DNA of 64,000 bases, taken from assembly GCA_002238555.1 (NCBI GenBank), contig MPMO01000004.1:94653-158652 (forward strand). Direction: 5' to 3'. Position numbers and translations under genes: made by a program. The DNA is from Caldilineaceae bacterium bin34 (GTDB lineage Bacteria > Chloroflexota > Anaerolineae > Caldilineales > Caldilineaceae). Positions 27,613 through 37,462 of the stretch are shown here, in pieces (positions within the stretch are counted from its first letter, which is position 1; each line of letters begins with the position of its first letter). The notes under the pieces are model-generated. The model was not told the DNA's origin. It did no database searches and saw only the letters and a list, made by a program, of their open reading frames with translations.

Positions 27613-28910
27613 GGGCTCTGCATCACACCTGGCTCGCTGAACGCAAGGGGAACCTCTCCGGTCACCGACAGCCGGGGATGCGCTTCGATCTCCGAGAGGA
27701 GGCAGGGACTGGCATAGAAATCGTCGAGGATGAGCGTGTTCTCAATGAACACCAGACGCGCGTCCTCAGGCGGCCGCGCACAGCCGCGCATGGAGACGTG
27801 CAGCGACTTCTCGTCCGACGGCATCGTGATGGGCAGGCTGACCCGGAACATGCCGAAAATCCCGGATGTAACCGCATTGGTATACGTGGCATGCCAATCA
27901 ATCTTCTCCGCCACGCGCGCGGTTGTGATGTTGGCCAGACCCAGGCCGGCAACATTTCCGTGGGTCTCCTCGGTCAGGTCGAGAACCGTGATCACGGCCA
28001 CGTCCGAAGTCCCGAACTCCTCCTCCTGGCGCGGGATCATGAGCCGGCTCACGATGTTGGTGTCCATGCCGGTGCCGCTGATGTTCTTGCCCATCTCCCG
28101 AACGACGAGCACGTCGATTTCAGGAAAGGGCAGGCTGGCCATCATGTCCTTGGCCTCCTGCAACAATTCCGCTTCGCGTTCCAGGCCGACCTGGTCGGAG
28201 GTCAGAAACTCAATGCGTGCGGTCTCGTCATAGGCGTTCTCGACCGGACAGAGGGAGCCGAGGAAGTTGGTGTTGTCGGCGTAGATGCGGGCAGCCGGCG
28301 CAAGGTACTTCTGGAAAAAGGCCCCGCCGCCGCCATGCATGATGGAGGCTCCGTGCTGCTTGCCCAAACCGATGACGCACATCTTCGACGGCCCGCTCTC
28401 AAGGTGGCTGCGGAAGTCGGTGTGCGGTTTGATGCGGCTCACCAGGACGCAGTGGTCAGCGGCCAATGATTCCTTCCCCTGGTACAGAATCGGCCCGCCA
28501 TCCGGGATTTCGCCAATCGGTTCAACCTCCATGGTCGCCCTGATCTCGCAACCCACACTTTCTTCCGTGACTCCAAGTTCCGCCAGCATCGTCTTCTGGC
28601 CTTCGGCAACCGCGCCGCCGTGGCTGCCCATCGCCGGAAACACAAAGGGCCGGAAACCGTGGGCCTTCAGCCAGTCGACCGAACCCCTAACCAGCATCGG
28701 GATGTTGGCAATGCCGCGACTGCCAGCGCCCACACCGACCACCGCGCCCGGTTTCATGCGGGCCAGCACACCGCTTTCGTCCCAGGCCTCCAGGACCCGC
28801 GCGTGGATGTCCGCAATCTTGACCGTGTCGAACGTCTGGTGAACCGACAGGACCTTGTCCGGCAGGGGCGCCGGGAAGTCCAGATTCTGGATTTGCTCTA
28901 TCAATTGCAT
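27597..28910 (-). CDS. LarA-like nickel-pincer racemase/epimerase homologue
   Basis: A 437-residue protein with the lactate racemase (LarA) domain layout. Segments matching the LarA active site are MGSHGGA (H97), RIKPHTDF (H163), GPSKMCVIG (K176, candidate cofactor-anchoring lysine) and GKQHGAS (H186, candidate nickel ligand). LarA-type enzymes use a nickel-pincer nucleotide to racemise 2-hydroxyacids, and homologues epimerise longer acids. In this operon it could epimerise C2 of an aldonate. GAGGGAG 7 bases before ATG 28910 decides the start over an upstream frame. The cofactor genes larB, larC and larE are not in the window. Confidence 0.8.
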   Translation of the reverse strand: MQLIEQIQNLDFPAPLPDKVLSVHQTFDTVKIADIHARVLEAWDESGVLARMKPGAVVGVGAGSRGIANIPMLVRGSVDWLKAHGFRPFVFPAMGSHGGAVAEGQKTMLAELGVTEESVGCEIRATMEVEPIGEIPDGGPILYQGKESLAADHCVLVSRIKPHTDFRSHLESGPSKMCVIGLGKQHGASIMHGGGGAFFQKYLAPAARIYADNTNFLGSLCPVENAYDETARIEFLTSDQVGLEREAELLQEAKDMMASLPFPEIDVLVVREMGKNISGTGMDTNIVSRLMIPRQEEEFGTSDVAVITVLDLTEETHGNVAGLGLANITTARVAEKIDWHATYTNAVTSGIFGMFRVSLPITMPSDEKSLHVSMRGCARPPEDARLVFIENTLILDDFYASPCLLSEIEAHPRLSVTGEVPLAFSEPGVMQSPWRLN

Positions 28911-28947
28911 GGCAGTCTCCCTCGAAGGTTGGCAACATCCGACCCTT

Positions 28948-29628
28948 TCAGTCGGGATGCCGCTCGCGTACCCGTTGAACAATCTCCTTCATCAAGCCGG
29001 CGAAATCGTCGGACGCGGCCTTGAAGGCATCACCGGCGATCACCAGTGGCGCCCCAAACACCACGATCTGCGCGCCGAGGTCCAGCGTCTCTATTGCCTG
29101 TTCCACACTCAGGCCGCCCACGGCCTGTACCGGGATGGAAACCGCGTTGACAACCGACTCCAGGTCCTCGAGCGGTGTCCGTTCCGGTTCCAGGTTCCGC
29201 TCGTCGAATCCCGTGTGGACGATGATGTAGTCCACGCCCATGTCCTGGGCCTCCCTTGCCCGGCCCGGTTTGTCGGGACAGAGCATGACGTCGCACATCA
29301 CCTGCTTGCCGTACCGCCTGGCCATCTCCACCTGGGCCAGGATGCTCGCGTCGTGGGCCTGGCCCATGACCACCACCATGTCGGCACCGGCCTGAAACAT
29401 CATTTCCCCCTCCAGGCCGGCCCCGTCCATGGTCTTGAGGTCCGCCACTAGGGGGGAATCCGGAAACTCACGGCGCAGCGCCCGCACGCCGTGCAGCCCT
29501 TCGGCCAGGATCAGCGGTGTGCCGGCTTCGAGCCAGTCCACGCCGGCGTCGCAGGCGGCATGTGCCATTTCCAGGGCCTCGGGGATGGTGGTGACATCCA
29601 GCGACAACTGAATCAGTGCTCCCGGCAT
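28948..29628 (-). CDS. 3-hexulose-6-phosphate synthase / 3-keto-L-gulonate-6-phosphate decarboxylase family
   Basis: A 226-residue TIM barrel of the orotidine-phosphate-decarboxylase suprafamily. The catalytic D-x-K-x-x-D signature is VADLKTMDG, followed by the HPS-like strands GADMVVVMGQAHDASI, the segment VDYIIVHTGFDE and a phosphate-binding QAVGGLS. Overall it is closest in pattern to hexulose-phosphate synthase, but the suprafamily also contains beta-keto acid-phosphate decarboxylases. In this operon a decarboxylase acting after an oxidation by the PdxA-like or alcohol dehydrogenase enzymes is attractive. GGAG lies 6 bases before the ATG at 29628; a GTG at 29640 is a weaker alternative. 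Confidence 0.8.
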   Translation of the reverse strand: MPGALIQLSLDVTTIPEALEMAHAACDAGVDWLEAGTPLILAEGLHGVRALRREFPDSPLVADLKTMDGAGLEGEMMFQAGADMVVVMGQAHDASILAQVEMARRYGKQVMCDVMLCPDKPGRAREAQDMGVDYIIVHTGFDERNLEPERTPLEDLESVVNAVSIPVQAVGGLSVEQAIETLDLGAQIVVFGAPLVIAGDAFKAASDDFAGLMKEIVQRVRERHPD

Positions 29629-29665
29629 GGCGAACTCCACAATCCCGGCGTTGACAGTGGTTTCG

Positions 29666-30703
29666 TCAGTTCCAAACCAAAACCGACTTGACGCTGGCCC
29701 CGCACTCCATGGCCGAGAACGCCTCGTGCCAATCGGTCAACGGATACAGGCCGCCGATAACCGGATCCAGATTGAGTTGGCCGGTCTGAAGCAGCGTCAG
29801 AACCCGTTCCCACGTGGCGAAGGTGTGACTGAAGCAGCCTTGCAGCGTCGCCGCCTTCTGCACCAGCGGGTCCAGGTTGAAGTTCAGCGGTTGTGGTCCC
29901 CAGCCGATCTTCGTGATTTGACCGTTGGGACGCACCATCTCCATGCCGGACTGCAGTGCGGCGGAATGGCCCGTGCAATCCACCACCAGATCGGCACCGA
30001 AGCCATCTCCCAGGGATTGAACCAGGGCGTGCGGGTCCTCTTCCTCGATGTTGACCACGTGGTCGGCTCCCAGTTCGGCCGCGATGTCCAATCGGGCCTG
30101 GTCGGCACCGGTTCCCAGCACCACCAGCGTACCGGCTCCCTGAATTCGCGCAACCTGCAGGGCCATGATGCCGATGGGCCCCGGACCCTGGACTACCACC
30201 AAGTCACCTGCACGCACGTCGGTCTTTTCGACCAGTGCGTTGTACGCCACGCAACCCGGCTCGGTCAGGGCTGCATGCTCCCACGACACACCATCGGGCA
30301 GGGGATGGAGGATCTCGGGCCGCGCCACCACAATGTCGGTGAAGGCCCCGTCGATGAGGGCTCCGTAGCCCAACCGGTTGGGACAGAGGTTGTACGCACC
30401 GCCCAGGCAGTAGCTGCAGCGGCCACACACCTTGGCCGCGGTCTCGCATGTAACGCGGTCTCCGGGAGCCACACCGTCCACGTCCGCACCCACTGCCACG
30501 ACTTCACCGCTGAATTCATGGCCCAGCACCAGCGGCAGATTGATTTCCCAACTCTGGTGGTTGCGCCACAGATGAACGTCGCTGCCACAGACGCCGGCGG
30601 CACGCACGCCAATCAGCACGCGGTCGGACGGGCATTCCGGCTCATCCGTCTGCCGGATCTCCACTTGGCCGTCAACCAAACCGTACTTGACAAGGGCGTC
30701 CAT
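29666..30703 (-). CDS. zinc-dependent alcohol dehydrogenase family protein
   Basis: A 345-residue sorbitol/threonine-dehydrogenase-like enzyme. Catalytic zinc: CGSDVHLWR and LGHEFSGE. Structural zinc: four cysteines in CGRCSYCLGGAYNLC. Cofactor loop: QGPGPIGIMALQ. GGAGG lies 9 bases before the ATG, decisive for the start. It lies 20 bases after the TIM-barrel isomerase gene and 37 before the HPS-like gene on the minus strand. One of two such dehydrogenases in the operon, so two secondary alcohols on the substrate are probably oxidised. Confidence 0.88.
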   Translation of the reverse strand: MDALVKYGLVDGQVEIRQTDEPECPSDRVLIGVRAAGVCGSDVHLWRNHQSWEINLPLVLGHEFSGEVVAVGADVDGVAPGDRVTCETAAKVCGRCSYCLGGAYNLCPNRLGYGALIDGAFTDIVVARPEILHPLPDGVSWEHAALTEPGCVAYNALVEKTDVRAGDLVVVQGPGPIGIMALQVARIQGAGTLVVLGTGADQARLDIAAELGADHVVNIEEEDPHALVQSLGDGFGADLVVDCTGHSAALQSGMEMVRPNGQITKIGWGPQPLNFNLDPLVQKAATLQGCFSHTFATWERVLTLLQTGQLNLDPVIGGLYPLTDWHEAFSAMECGASVKSVLVWN

Positions 30704-30723
30704 GCCACAAATCCTCCCTGAAA

Positions 30724-31614
30724 CTATGCGAAGTGCTTGGTGCGCATGACACGTAGGAAGTCAACGCTACGTCGCATTTCATCCATGCCATGCATGCCGT
30801 CCTCGATGCTCACCCACCCCTTGAAGCCAGCTTGTGCAAGGCGGCTGAATATCGCATCGTAGTCGTTGAGACCCTGTCCTGTGACCCCATGCTGCAGGGC
30901 ATCGAGGTAACCAATGGAACCGTCGGCCGCCTTGACATCCGCCAAGGTCGCGCCCTCCGCCAGAAACCTGTCGCTGGCATGCATGGTGACCACCCTGGGG
31001 AGGACCGCATCCAACAGTTCAATCGGATCATCCCCTGCCACAAAGGCATTGGAAGGATCATACTGGACACCGAAATGCGGCGACTCGGGAACCGAGGACA
31101 GAACCTTGAGGAATACAGCCATCTTCTGCGCGAACTCGGGCCAGGTCCAATAGCCGTCCTTGTAGTGGTTCTCCAATGCCAGCACGATGTCCAGTTCGGC
31201 CGCGACCGGAAGAATCCGGTCGTAGCACTCGGCCACCCGGTCCAGCCCTTCCTGCAGGGACAGGCCGGGATAGCGCTGGCCGGTCAGGATGCGGCAGGCC
31301 GTCCCGCGACCACCGAGAAACCTGGCCGTTTCCATCATCCGCAGCTGATGTTCGACCGCCCGGGTCCGGCATGTTGGATCGGGATGGGTGAAATCCGCCG
31401 ATACGCACAGCATGGGCATCGCGTGGTTGCCGCGCGCCAAGGCGTCGCCGATCGACTCGATGTATCCCCGGTCCAGGGACGCAAAGAACCCTTCGTAGAG
31501 TTCCAGCCCTTCAACCTCCAGGGCCTCCGCCATGTCAATCCACTGAAAGACATCCATCGTGCGGTCGACGCAAATGGCGTCGAGATAGCACTTGGGAAAG
31601 GCTGCGATGTGCAT
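30724..31614 (-). CDS. sugar phosphate isomerase/epimerase (TIM barrel)
   Basis: A 296-residue xylose-isomerase-like TIM barrel. The expected metal-ligand positions are ALENHYKD (Glu), GVQYDPSNAF (Asp), TMHASDR (His) and VSIEDGMHGMDE (Glu). It would isomerise or epimerise a ketose or inosose-type intermediate. The start at 31614 lacks a strong ribosome binding site, but the stop of the upstream dehydrogenase lies 19 bases away, consistent with coupling. Substrate unknown. Confidence 0.85.
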   Translation of the reverse strand: MHIAAFPKCYLDAICVDRTMDVFQWIDMAEALEVEGLELYEGFFASLDRGYIESIGDALARGNHAMPMLCVSADFTHPDPTCRTRAVEHQLRMMETARFLGGRGTACRILTGQRYPGLSLQEGLDRVAECYDRILPVAAELDIVLALENHYKDGYWTWPEFAQKMAVFLKVLSSVPESPHFGVQYDPSNAFVAGDDPIELLDAVLPRVVTMHASDRFLAEGATLADVKAADGSIGYLDALQHGVTGQGLNDYDAIFSRLAQAGFKGWVSIEDGMHGMDEMRRSVDFLRVMRTKHFA

Positions 31615-31633
31615 GGTCGTCGCTACGGTGCCG

Positions 31634-32617
31634 TCACGGGATGAGAATGACCTTGATCAGGTCAAGTTCGCCCTTGGCCAGGCCATCGACCAGTGCCGGC
31701 CCCTCCTCCAGGGGCGCGACCTTTTCGATCAGCGATGCGACATCGACGACCTTTCTGGAAATCGCCTGTATGACACGCTCGAACTCCGTGCTGAACCCAT
31801 AGGTGCCGGCCACGGTCAGTTCCCGTGTCACCACTTCCTGCATGTTCACCTCGATCATGAGATCGCTGTTGCCGATCCAGGTTACGTGGCCGCCGACGCG
31901 CACCATGGCATGGGCCTGCTGCACCGACTTTGTCAATCCAACCGCCTCGATGGCAACGTCGGCACCGGCCTGTCCCGTCATATCCATGACGGCGGCCACC
32001 GGATCCTCTTCCCGCACATTGATGGTCACGTCGGCGCCAACCGCGCGGGCCAGTCCCAAACGGTGCTCGCTCATGTCGGTGACGATGATCGTGCCGGCCC
32101 CGCTGCGCCGGGCGCATTGAAGCGCGAGCAGCCCGATGGTGCCGGCACCGACCACGACCACCGTGTCCATCAACGCGATCGGCGTCCGGCTGATGGCGTG
32201 GACTGCAATTGAAAGGGGCTCGCACATGGCCGCTTCGTTCCAGGACATGCCTTCCGGCTTGGGATAGAGCATCGACTTGTGAACGATGGCGTGATCGGCA
32301 TAGGCCCCGGGCTGGTTGACACCGACAACCTGGCGCTGGCCGATACCGTCGTACGGAAACATGGGAGACACGATGACTTCGTCCTCTTCCTCAACACCCG
32401 CGACCCCACTGCCAAAGTGGGACACAGTGCCGCTGAATTCGTGCCCCATCACCATGGGGGGCGTGCGCCTGCCGGTGCTGCCCGTGTACCCGTGCACATC
32501 GGACCCGCAGATGCCCACGGCCTTGACGTCCACCAGGACTTCATCGGGACCTGGTACCGGTACATCCGTGTCCTGCATCTCCATGTGCCAAGGCGCGGTA
32601 TAGACGATTGATCTCAT
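31634..32617 (-). CDS. zinc alcohol dehydrogenase without structural zinc cysteines
   Basis: First gene of the sugar-acid operon, 327 residues. The catalytic zinc site is present (GICGSDVHGY, MGHEFSG), as is the cofactor motif GAGTIGLLALQ. Where family members usually have a four-cysteine zinc lobe, this protein reads VSPMFPYDGIGQRQVVG with no cysteines, so it probably binds only the catalytic zinc. CAGGAGG about 11 bases before ATG 32617 fixes the start; an upstream in-frame extension is not needed. It probably oxidises a secondary alcohol of the pathway's substrate. Confidence 0.87.
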   Translation of the reverse strand: MRSIVYTAPWHMEMQDTDVPVPGPDEVLVDVKAVGICGSDVHGYTGSTGRRTPPMVMGHEFSGTVSHFGSGVAGVEEEDEVIVSPMFPYDGIGQRQVVGVNQPGAYADHAIVHKSMLYPKPEGMSWNEAAMCEPLSIAVHAISRTPIALMDTVVVVGAGTIGLLALQCARRSGAGTIIVTDMSEHRLGLARAVGADVTINVREEDPVAAVMDMTGQAGADVAIEAVGLTKSVQQAHAMVRVGGHVTWIGNSDLMIEVNMQEVVTRELTVAGTYGFSTEFERVIQAISRKVVDVASLIEKVAPLEEGPALVDGLAKGELDLIKVILIP

Positions 32618-32829
32618 GTTGGACTGGGGCCTCCTGGGTAAATCGGGTCCAAGTTGATTATCGCCCAACCCGGTTCCTGCAGGTCCGATGTTGGGCAGGG
32701 GTGGTTGGGCGATCCGGCATGGAATGGCCTGCCCGACGGCAATGCCCGCTTATAGTTACCCGGCGACACCACGCCCCTTGCAAACGGCCTGTGCCAAACC
32801 GAAGGGTCCGACGAGTTTCGAACACTGCC

Positions 32830-34197
32830 ATGAGTGCCTACACCGCAGAGGCCATTGAACGCCAGATCCTGAAACGGCGCATCGCCATCGCGCTGATTGT
32901 CACCGTCCCAACCTTGCTGTTGGTTGTGTTCTACGGCTACAACCTGTATCTGGAACCGCTCATCCGGCAGTGCCCCAGGAACTGCCAGGGACTTGACCTC
33001 TCTGGAGAACTGTTGCACGACCGATCGTTCGCCGGGTTCGACCTTTCCAACGCGAACCTGTCGATGGCGCTGGCCCCGGACGTCGACTTCACCGACGCAA
33101 CCCTCTACTTCACCAACTTCACGGAGACCAGCCTCCAACGCGCAAGTTTCGTCGGATCAGATCTGACCGGAGCATTGTTCGCACGCGCCGACCTGCGCGG
33201 CGCGGACTTGCGCAACACGGTTCTCGACGGCGCAAGATTCCAGGGAGCCGACTTGCGGAAAGCCGACCTGCGCGGTGCCCGCATGACATCGGCCGACTTG
33301 ACGGGAGCCTGGCTCCGCGGTTCGACCATAGACGACGACACGGCCTTGAGCGCCCACTGGGCGCGGATGTGGAGAATTGTCAACGAACCCATCGCAGGCC
33401 AAGACCTGTCCGGAGTCAGCTTCGCCAACGCCAACCTGCAGGGCCTTGACTTCGGCACGGCAAACCTTGTCGGAGCCCGATTCAACAACACGGACCTGCG
33501 CGGTGCCCATTTGGCCGATGCCAACATGACTACGGCAGACCTGCGCAAGACCCGGATTGACGGCACAACAACGCTTCCAACCACGACCATGCTGGTTTGG
33601 CGTCTGCACAATCAGGCCCAACTGGGTTGGCAGCTGGCCGGCACGGACCTCAACCGCGAGATGCTGAACGGAGTGGTGCTGCAACAGGCGGACCTCTCCG
33701 GCACCGTGCTGCGGGGCACCTCCCTTGTCACGTCCAACCTGCGGGATGCCAACTTGACAGGCGCGGACCTCAGGGAAGCGGATCTAACCGAAGCGGATCT
33801 GGATCGGGCCACTCTGCGCAACGCCGACCTGAGGGGCGCCAACCTGCACGGGGCCGAACTGGGCTTGACCGATCTTAGGGATGTCCAGTTGGACGATGCC
33901 ACGGTGTTGTCGGGAACCTGGCGAACGGTCTGGCACATTGTCAACCAAGGCGGCGAGGACCTGGACCTAAGCGGTCGTTTCCTAGGCTGGGCCAACCTCG
34001 CAGGATCCAACCTCGCAGGGGCCGATCTGACCGGAACCGATTTGCGCTTCGCCGATTTGTCCAACGCCAACCTGGCCGGGGCGATTCTGGTGGATGCCAA
34101 TCTGGCCAATGCCAACCTCGATGGAGCCGACTTGACCGGTGCCAACCTAACCGGGGCGGATCTGCGCGGTACCGGTTTGGACGGCGCGCAAGGTTGA
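32830..34197 (+). CDS. membrane-anchored pentapeptide-repeat protein
   Basis: A 455-residue protein. One transmembrane helix (about 19-37, [20 protein letters not shown]) is followed by a few dozen A(D/N)LxX pentapeptide repeats, which form a right-handed quadrilateral beta-helix. The repeats are broken at about 170-190, 255-270 and 355-375 by short segments containing Trp-Arg (for example [24 protein letters not shown]), dividing the solenoid into four similar blocks. The ATG at 32830 directly precedes the anchor. It is divergent from the sugar-acid operon and probably separate from the ABC operon downstream. Function unknown. Confidence 0.85.
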   Translation: MSAYTAEAIERQILKRRIAIALIVTVPTLLLVVFYGYNLYLEPLIRQCPRNCQGLDLSGELLHDRSFAGFDLSNANLSMALAPDVDFTDATLYFTNFTETSLQRASFVGSDLTGALFARADLRGADLRNTVLDGARFQGADLRKADLRGARMTSADLTGAWLRGSTIDDDTALSAHWARMWRIVNEPIAGQDLSGVSFANANLQGLDFGTANLVGARFNNTDLRGAHLADANMTTADLRKTRIDGTTTLPTTTMLVWRLHNQAQLGWQLAGTDLNREMLNGVVLQQADLSGTVLRGTSLVTSNLRDANLTGADLREADLTEADLDRATLRNADLRGANLHGAELGLTDLRDVQLDDATVLSGTWRTVWHIVNQGGEDLDLSGRFLGWANLAGSNLAGADLTGTDLRFADLSNANLAGAILVDANLANANLDGADLTGANLTGADLRGTGLDGAQG

Positions 34198-34337
34198 CCC
34201 GCCAAAACCGGACGCGTCCGCCCCGTTGGTATCCCGGCGCACTCCAAGATCCTGCAACCTCTGTGCAGGGTGGCAGGTCTGTACAAGACCGGGGATTCGT
34301 CCGCGGGCCGGGTGCCTTCCAACGGGTCTTCGCATTT

Positions 34338-34367
34338 TTGGATGGGACTGGCTTCAAGCCGTACAAT
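34338..34367 (+). promoter_or_regulatory. candidate promoter of the ABC importer operon
   Basis: TTGGAT (34338-34343), an 18-base spacer, then TACAAT (34362-34367; five of six consensus bases). It lies about 140 bases before the substrate-binding protein start, within the 311-base gap after the pentapeptide gene. The rest of that gap shows nothing else. Confidence 0.45.
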
Positions 34368-34508
34368 CCCCAAACCCAATCCGCTCTCACAGCGCGCCGC
34401 GCTACGGATTCCCGTAGTGTTTGCGTTCGAATTCCGATCCGTCAATGCCGGATCTCCGGGCCTGCGCGCTGGACGAGCTCTTTTGTTCACTTCCTTTCGG
34501 AGGAATTC

Positions 34509-36344
34509 ATGAAGCTGAGAAAGCTTTTGCCCTTCAGCGTGTTGCTGTTGGTGTTTGCGATGGCCTTTACGGCCTGCGCGGGCACCCCGGCCATCGAGCC
34601 CGCGGCGCCTGCCGACTCCGGCGATGCCATGGCCGATGCCGACGACATGATGGAGGACTACTCCAACGCGTCCCGCGCCGACACCCTGATCTTCGAGGTT
34701 GACGCCCGCGGCGGCCAGTTCGCCGATCCCGAACTGCACAATCCCTACGTGCCCGGCGGCCTGCGCAACCAAGGCAACCATCAGGCTTCGACCGAGCCGC
34801 TGTTCATGCTCAACTACCAGACCGGCGAAATGGAACCGTGGCTGGGCGATTCCTTCGTCCCGAACGACACGTTCGACGTCTGGACCCTCAACATCCGCAA
34901 GGGCGTGAGGTGGAGCGACGGCGAGGACTTTAACGCCGACGACGTGGTCTTCACCATGAACATGCTGCTGGAGCACACGGAACTGAGCTACGCTGCCGCG
35001 CAACAGGACTGGGTCGACAGCGTCGAGAAGGTTGACGACTTCACGGTCGTGTTCAACCTGACGCGCCCAAACCCGCGCTACCAGCTGGACCACCACTCCG
35101 TGAAGATCTGGGGCTCCCTGCCGATCGTGCCCGAGCACATTTGGGCCGGCCAGGATCCCCTGACCTTCAAGTACTACGACCCGGCCCAGGGTTGGCCCGT
35201 GTGGACCGGACCCTACATCCTGGACACCATTTCGCCGACCGAGTTCAGCTACGTCCGCGACGACAACTGGTGGGGCGTTGAAGCCGGATTCCGGGACATG
35301 CCGGAACCCAAGAAGCTGATCTGGATCCGCAGCGCCTCCGACGAGACCGCGGTCAACAACTTTGCCAACGACGGCATCGACAGCCTCATGGACATTACGT
35401 TGGGACAGCTCCAGGCCGTCCAGGCCCAGAACCCCAACGTGGTCACGTGGTTCACGGAAATGCCGCTGGCTTGGGTCCCGGATCCCTGCTCCCGCACGTT
35501 CGAACTGAACAACGCGATTGAGCCGTGGAACGACAAGGACATGCGCTGGGCGCTTAACTACATGATCGACCGCGACGAAATCGTGGCGATTGCCTACGAG
35601 GGCACGACGCTCAAGAACCGCCACCCCTTCCCCGCCTATCCGCCGCTGGATCGGCTGGTTGACCTGGCCGATGCGGCCGGAACCTGGGATGTGGACCAGC
35701 TGTTCACGCACGCGCCCGAAACGGCCGCCGAGATTCTGTCCGGCAAGGGCTACACCCGCGACGGTGATGGCTACTGGACCAAGGACGGCGACGAGCTTTC
35801 GCTCGAGATCGCCGTGCACGAAGGCTTTATTGAGAAGAAGCGCATCGCGCAGGTGCTCGTCGAACAGTTCCAGCGCCAGGGCATTGATGCCGTGCAGGTC
35901 AACCAGGCCGGTCAGATCTGGGGCGACAACTTCCGCAATGGCAACTTCGAGTCCCGCATGGGCTGGCAAACCTGTGGTTCCGTAAACGAGCCGTGGGCCA
36001 CCCTCGACAACTTCAACACCCGTTGGCTGGTTCCGATTGGCGAGCGCGCCAACAAGAACTCGTGGCGGTGGAGCGGTGACAACGCCGAAGCCTTCAGCGC
36101 CATCGTCGATCAAATCGGCGCCTTGGCCGTGGGCGACCCGGCCGTGGACGATCTCTTCGTGGAGGCCTCCGGACTGCTTTTCGAGGACCTTCCGGTGATT
36201 CCGATTACCGAGGCCAAGAAGATCATTCCGTTCATGGAGACCTACTGGACGAACTGGCCCACCTACGACAACCAGTACATCCACCCGCCGACCTGGTGGC
36301 AGCACACCCACTACATCATTCACGAAGTCACGGCCGCCCAGTAA
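34509..36344 (+). CDS. family 5 ABC transporter substrate-binding lipoprotein
   Basis: Captures the substrate outside the membrane. 611 residues with a lipoprotein signal: positively charged MKLRK, a hydrophobic core and lipobox FTAC with C23. A Pro/Ala/Asp linker follows, then the large SBP family 5 domain (for example [41 protein letters not shown]). GGAGGAATTC directly before the ATG is an ideal ribosome binding site. Family 5 proteins bind oligopeptides, nickel or, in many Chloroflexota and Thermotogota, oligosaccharides. The sugar kinase and isomerase at the end of this operon favour a carbohydrate. A large hairpin separates it from the permease gene. Confidence 0.92.
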   Translation: MKLRKLLPFSVLLLVFAMAFTACAGTPAIEPAAPADSGDAMADADDMMEDYSNASRADTLIFEVDARGGQFADPELHNPYVPGGLRNQGNHQASTEPLFMLNYQTGEMEPWLGDSFVPNDTFDVWTLNIRKGVRWSDGEDFNADDVVFTMNMLLEHTELSYAAAQQDWVDSVEKVDDFTVVFNLTRPNPRYQLDHHSVKIWGSLPIVPEHIWAGQDPLTFKYYDPAQGWPVWTGPYILDTISPTEFSYVRDDNWWGVEAGFRDMPEPKKLIWIRSASDETAVNNFANDGIDSLMDITLGQLQAVQAQNPNVVTWFTEMPLAWVPDPCSRTFELNNAIEPWNDKDMRWALNYMIDRDEIVAIAYEGTTLKNRHPFPAYPPLDRLVDLADAAGTWDVDQLFTHAPETAAEILSGKGYTRDGDGYWTKDGDELSLEIAVHEGFIEKKRIAQVLVEQFQRQGIDAVQVNQAGQIWGDNFRNGNFESRMGWQTCGSVNEPWATLDNFNTRWLVPIGERANKNSWRWSGDNAEAFSAIVDQIGALAVGDPAVDDLFVEASGLLFEDLPVIPITEAKKIIPFMETYWTNWPTYDNQYIHPPTWWQHTHYIIHEVTAAQ

Positions 36345-36371
36345 GGGCTGACGCCGACCAGTGATTTGAAT

Positions 36372-36405
36372 ACGGGAGCGGGGGTCTCAGGGCCCCCGTT
36401 CCCGT
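36372..36405 (+). terminator. intercistronic hairpin after the substrate-binding protein gene
   Basis: A 13-bp stem with one G-U pair (left arm ACGGGAGCGGGGG, loop TCTCAGGG), 28 bases after the stop codon, without a following T-tract. It more likely stabilises the 3' end of the abundant binding-protein mRNA and partly limits read-through to the permeases than terminates fully. Confidence 0.55.
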
Positions 36406-36445
36406 TCAACAGCGTTGAATTGGCCGCCACCGGGGGAATACGCAC

Positions 36446-37462
36446 ATGAGCGAGTTGACACTGGGGTACTTCCTGCGCCGACTTGGCATGTGGCTTCTCA
36501 CCATCTGGATTGGCGCCACCCTGATCTTCACCATCCCCCGCCTTGCGCCGGGCGATCCAATCACGGCGATGGTGGAGCGCATGATCCAACAGGCCGGCTA
36601 CATTGAGAACTCGGCCGACCTGATCGAGGCCTGGCGCGCCCGATTCGGACTGGACGGCCCCTGGCACGTCCAATACCGAAACTATCTTCTGAGCATGGTG
36701 CGGGTAGACCTTGGCTATTCCCTGGCCAATTTCCCTGCACGGGTTACGGACATCATCGGCCGGTCCCTGCCGTGGACCCTGGGCATGGTGTCCATTGCCA
36801 CGATTCTGTCATTCTGCGCCGGCAACCTGATTGGCGCGTTGATGGCCTGGCGACGGGTACCGGCGGCCATCCGCAACATCCTGCCGGTGTCGCTGACTTT
36901 CACCTCCATCCCGTTCTTCATGTTCGGGATCCTTCTGATTTCGTTCCTGGCCTTCAAGTGGAAGATCTTCCCTGCCTTCGGCAACTACGGCCGCGGCGTG
37001 GAACCGGGATGGAACCTGGACTTCATCCTCAGCGTCCTCCACCACGGTCTGCTGCCGGTTCTCTCCATCGTGGTCACCTCGATGGGGTTCTGGGCCCTGG
37101 GCATGCGGGGCATGATGGTGACTACGGACGGCGAGGATTACATGATTCTGGCGAATGCCAAGGGCCTGCGCTCCCGGCGCATCTTCTGGTTCTACGGCAT
37201 CCGCAACTCGATGCTGCCGCAGGTCACGGCCCTGGCCCTCAACTTGGGGGCGGTGGCCGGAGGTTCGCTGCTGGTGGAACTCATATTCGGCTACCCGGGC
37301 CTGGGCTACTTCCTGTACCAGGCCATCATTTCGGCGGACTACACCGTGATCCAGGGCATCGTGTTCATGCTGATCGTCGGCGTGGCGACCGCCGTCCTGA
37401 TTCTCGACCTGCTCTACCCGGTGATTGATCCGCGCATCACCTACAGCAAGGGCCAGACATGA
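36446..37462 (+). CDS. ABC transporter permease (DppB/OppB type)
   Basis: First inner-membrane subunit of the importer, 338 residues with about six helices. The N-terminal helix (LGMWLLTIWIGATLIFTIPR) and RLAPGDPI are typical of the DppB side. The ATPase-contacting EAA-like loop is around ILANAKGLRSRRIFWFYGIRN, followed by the LNLGAVAGGSLLVELIFGYPG segment. GGGGGA about 8 bases before the start. Its stop overlaps the next start as ATGA, so the two permeases are translated together and probably form a heterodimer. Confidence 0.92.
   Translation: MSELTLGYFLRRLGMWLLTIWIGATLIFTIPRLAPGDPITAMVERMIQQAGYIENSADLIEAWRARFGLDGPWHVQYRNYLLSMVRVDLGYSLANFPARVTDIIGRSLPWTLGMVSIATILSFCAGNLIGALMAWRRVPAAIRNILPVSLTFTSIPFFMFGILLISFLAFKWKIFPAFGNYGRGVEPGWNLDFILSVLHHGLLPVLSIVVTSMGFWALGMRGMMVTTDGEDYMILANAKGLRSRRIFWFYGIRNSMLPQVTALALNLGAVAGGSLLVELIFGYPGLGYFLYQAIISADYTVIQGIVFMLIVGVATAVLILDLLYPVIDPRITYSKGQT

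Noticed and set aside
33612..36323. A 903-codon minus-strand open frame opposite the pentapeptide and substrate-binding genes
   Set aside because: It is antisense to well-supported genes, has a biased composition and no ribosome binding site or motifs.
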